Shown piece by piece: positions 62,200 through 64,000 of a stretch of DNA of 64,000 nucleotides. The translations under genes were made by a program, and so were the position numbers. Below the pieces are notes generated by a model that saw nothing but the letters and a program-made list of their open reading frames with translations, had not been told where the DNA came from and ran no database searches. Numbering within the stretch: the first letter of the stretch is position 1; each line of letters opens with the position of its first letter. This DNA comes from Comamonadaceae bacterium (GTDB taxonomy: Bacteria; Pseudomonadota; Gammaproteobacteria; Burkholderiales; Burkholderiaceae_C). Location: assembly GCA_027484575.1 (NCBI GenBank), contig JAIXSQ010000013.1, positions 248,001 to 312,000 on the forward strand, written 5' to 3'.

Positions 62200-63204
62200 T
62201 CACTGCGGCTGGAAGCCGCTGGCCTTGATGATCCGCGCCCAGGTGGCGGTGTAGGCGCGCTCGCGCTGGGCCAGCTGCTGCTGCGGCATGTAGCCCACGG
62301 CCAGGCCCATGGCGGTCAGGCGCTCGCGCACGTCGGGCTGCGCGATCACCTTGGCCACCGCATCGCCCAGGCGGTCGAGCACCGGCTGCGGCGTGCCCGC
62401 CGGCGCGAACAGGCCGTAGTAGGGCACGTCCTCGAAGCCGGCCAGGCCCAGCTCGGCGAAGGTCGGCACCTCGGGCAGCGCGGCCTGGCGCGCATTGCCC
62501 ATCACCGCCACCACGCGGATCTTGCCGGCCTTGTGGTTCTCGATGAAGTCGGGGATGGAGCCCACGCCGGCGCCGATCTGGTTGCCCAGCATGTCGGCCA
62601 TCATGGGCGCGCTGCCGCGGTAGGGCGCGGCCGCCAGGTCCAGGCCCCATTTCTGGCCGATCACCTTGACCGCGAACTCGGGCACCGAGGCCGGCGCGGG
62701 CACGCCCACGTTGCCCTTGCCGCCCTGCGACTTCACCCAGGTCACGTACTCGGGCAGGCTGCGCGCCGGCGTGCCGCCGGAGACCGCCAGCGCGTTGACG
62801 AAGGTGGCGAAGCCGGCCACCGGCACGAAGTCCTTGGCCGGCTCGAAGCCCGGCGCCTTGGTCACCTGCGGCAGGATGGAGATGGTGTGGTCGTGCGACA
62901 GGAACAGCGTGTGGCCGTCGGCCGGCGCGGCCTTGAGCGCCTGGGCGGCGATCTGGCCGCCGGCACCGGCACGGTTCTCGACCACCACCGGCTGGCCCAG
63001 CTGGTCCTTGAGCTTGTCGGCCAGGGCGCGCGCGATCGCGTCGGTGCCGCCGCCGGGCGGGAAGCCCACCAGGATGCGCACCGGCGTGGCGGCATTGCCG
63101 ATCGGCTGGGCCAGGGCGGGCAGGGCGGCGCCGGCGGCCAGGGCGGCGGCGGTGGCCAGGACCAGGCGGCGGGTGGGGAGGCGGCGGATGGCGGGGGCAG
63201 ACAT
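62200..63204 (-). CDS. Bug/TctC-family periplasmic receptor
   Basis: 334 residues. Export signal with a twin Arg ([24 protein letters not shown]), possibly Tat-type. Bug fold: [40 protein letters not shown], the ligand loop [19 protein letters not shown] and [21 protein letters not shown]. Expected to bind a carboxylate in the periplasm. AGGAGA is 5 bases before the ATG at 63204. It is transcribed against the metH halves and is convergent with the MASE3 kinase (21 bp between stops). No tctAB partner genes adjoin it. Confidence 0.92.
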   Translation of the reverse strand: MSAPAIRRLPTRRLVLATAAALAAGAALPALAQPIGNAATPVRILVGFPPGGGTDAIARALADKLKDQLGQPVVVENRAGAGGQIAAQALKAAPADGHTLFLSHDHTISILPQVTKAPGFEPAKDFVPVAGFATFVNALAVSGGTPARSLPEYVTWVKSQGGKGNVGVPAPASVPEFAVKVIGQKWGLDLAAAPYRGSAPMMADMLGNQIGAGVGSIPDFIENHKAGKIRVVAVMGNARQAALPEVPTFAELGLAGFEDVPYYGLFAPAGTPQPVLDRLGDAVAKVIAQPDVRERLTAMGLAVGYMPQQQLAQRERAYTATWARIIKASGFQPQ

Positions 63205-63262
63205 GCGGTTCTCCTGTGCTGGGCAACGATCCAGCCGCGCATTGTGCCGTGGCGCCCCCGGG

Positions 63263-63268
63263 TAGAAT
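63263..63268 (+). promoter_or_regulatory. Candidate -10 box (TAGAAT) for the metH C-terminal half
   Basis: TAGAAT lies just before the SAH riboswitch. A weak TTGTGC at 63242-63247 (15-bp spacing) could be the -35. Transcription would start close to the riboswitch 5' end. Confidence 0.5.
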
Positions 63269-63278
63269 CGGCGCCTTC

Positions 63279-63353
63279 CTCGAGGAGCGTTGCAGCGCCG
63301 CGGCACCCGCGGCGTCAGGCTCGAGGCCCCATCCGGACGAACGACGCTCACCC
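63279..63353 (+). ncRNA. SAH (S-adenosylhomocysteine) riboswitch upstream of the metH C-terminal half
   Basis: The three conserved blocks of the SAH riboswitch are present in order: GAGGAGCGTTGCAGCG (63282-63297), CAGGCTCG (63316-63323) and AACGACGCTCACC (63340-63352). GAGCGT pairs with ACGCTC (P1). A variable hairpin CGCCGCGG/CCGCGGCG (63296-63314) lies between the first two blocks. The RNA class senses SAH and turns on SAH-recycling genes (ahcY, metH). It ends 22 bp before the ATG at 63375, consistent with control of ribosome access. Confidence 0.9.
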
Positions 63354-63374
63354 GTGCAACCACCGGTGAGCCCC

Positions 63375-64000
<626 letters not shown>

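Overview
This 64 kb window is chromosomal DNA of very high G+C content. It looks like a betaproteobacterium of the order Burkholderiales, most likely family Comamonadaceae (Ramlibacter/Variovorax/Rubrivivax-like; the genus cannot be fixed by eye). The reasons are two tripartite-tricarboxylate (Bug/TctC) receptors, the gene order mnmG-rsmG-lysE-parA-parB, an S-adenosylhomocysteine (SAH) riboswitch in front of a split metH, and GTP-dependent PEP carboxykinase. I see no tRNA, rRNA, CRISPR array, prophage or insertion sequence. Genes are tightly packed, so nearly every gap under 300 bp is promoter, terminator or repeat. The only gap above 300 bp (50467-50841) holds the pckG leader, an 18-bp palindrome and a terminator.

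Layout. 1-10 kb: an envelope group (ybhP-like EEP protein with cardiolipin synthase ClsB, PagL, a Spy/CpxP-like protein), then pirin, an Old Yellow Enzyme, an MFS transporter, GstA, an AsmA-like protein and a class II aldolase. 10.2-13.6 kb: a three-gene signalling unit made of a solute-binding protein, a membrane histidine kinase and a lone receiver. 13.9-20.1 kb: a Phd-VapC toxin-antitoxin pair runs by 1-base stop/start overlaps into mnmG-rsmG-lysE-parA-hydrolase-parB. Three parS-type palindromes lie inside the mnmG and rsmG coding sequences, so this is the chromosome-partitioning locus and probably lies near the origin. 20.1-26 kb: a secreted protein of unknown function, a D-lactate dehydrogenase-like flavoprotein, a Gly-rich EF-hand protein, a cobalamin adenosyltransferase and a nucleobase permease.

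26.2-34.8 kb is a divergent catabolic locus. A minus-strand operon (tetR, ABC importer, cyclase, fumarylacetoacetase, DUF2256) faces acetoacetyl-CoA synthetase across overlapping palindromes. Fumarylacetoacetase releases acetoacetate and the synthetase activates it, so the two arms form one pathway. 34.8-48.6 kb: a DMT exporter, an amidohydrolase, a TSUP permease, a Bug receptor facing a GntR regulator across a perfect 16-bp palindrome, a flavin reductase, an alpha/beta-hydrolase-fold protein lacking the nucleophile serine, an M14 peptidase, an orphan molybdenum hydroxylase subunit, and regulators. 48.6-57 kb: pckG, a small membrane protein, a thioesterase, a threonine dehydratase, a 765-residue protein with two AAA+ modules and no known role, and RecQ. 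57-64 kb: two more sensor kinases, and methionine synthase split in two. The halves are separated by about 3.1 kb holding a kinase and a Bug receptor, and the second half has its own SAH riboswitch.

Two features cut across the window. A family of palindromic repeats occupies four intergenic sites, one of them a tandem duplication inside the ABC operon. In addition, ten genes have a -10-like hexamer (mostly GACAAT/TACAAT/TAGAAT) ending only 6-9 bases before the start codon and no clear Shine-Dalgarno sequence, which suggests leaderless mRNAs.
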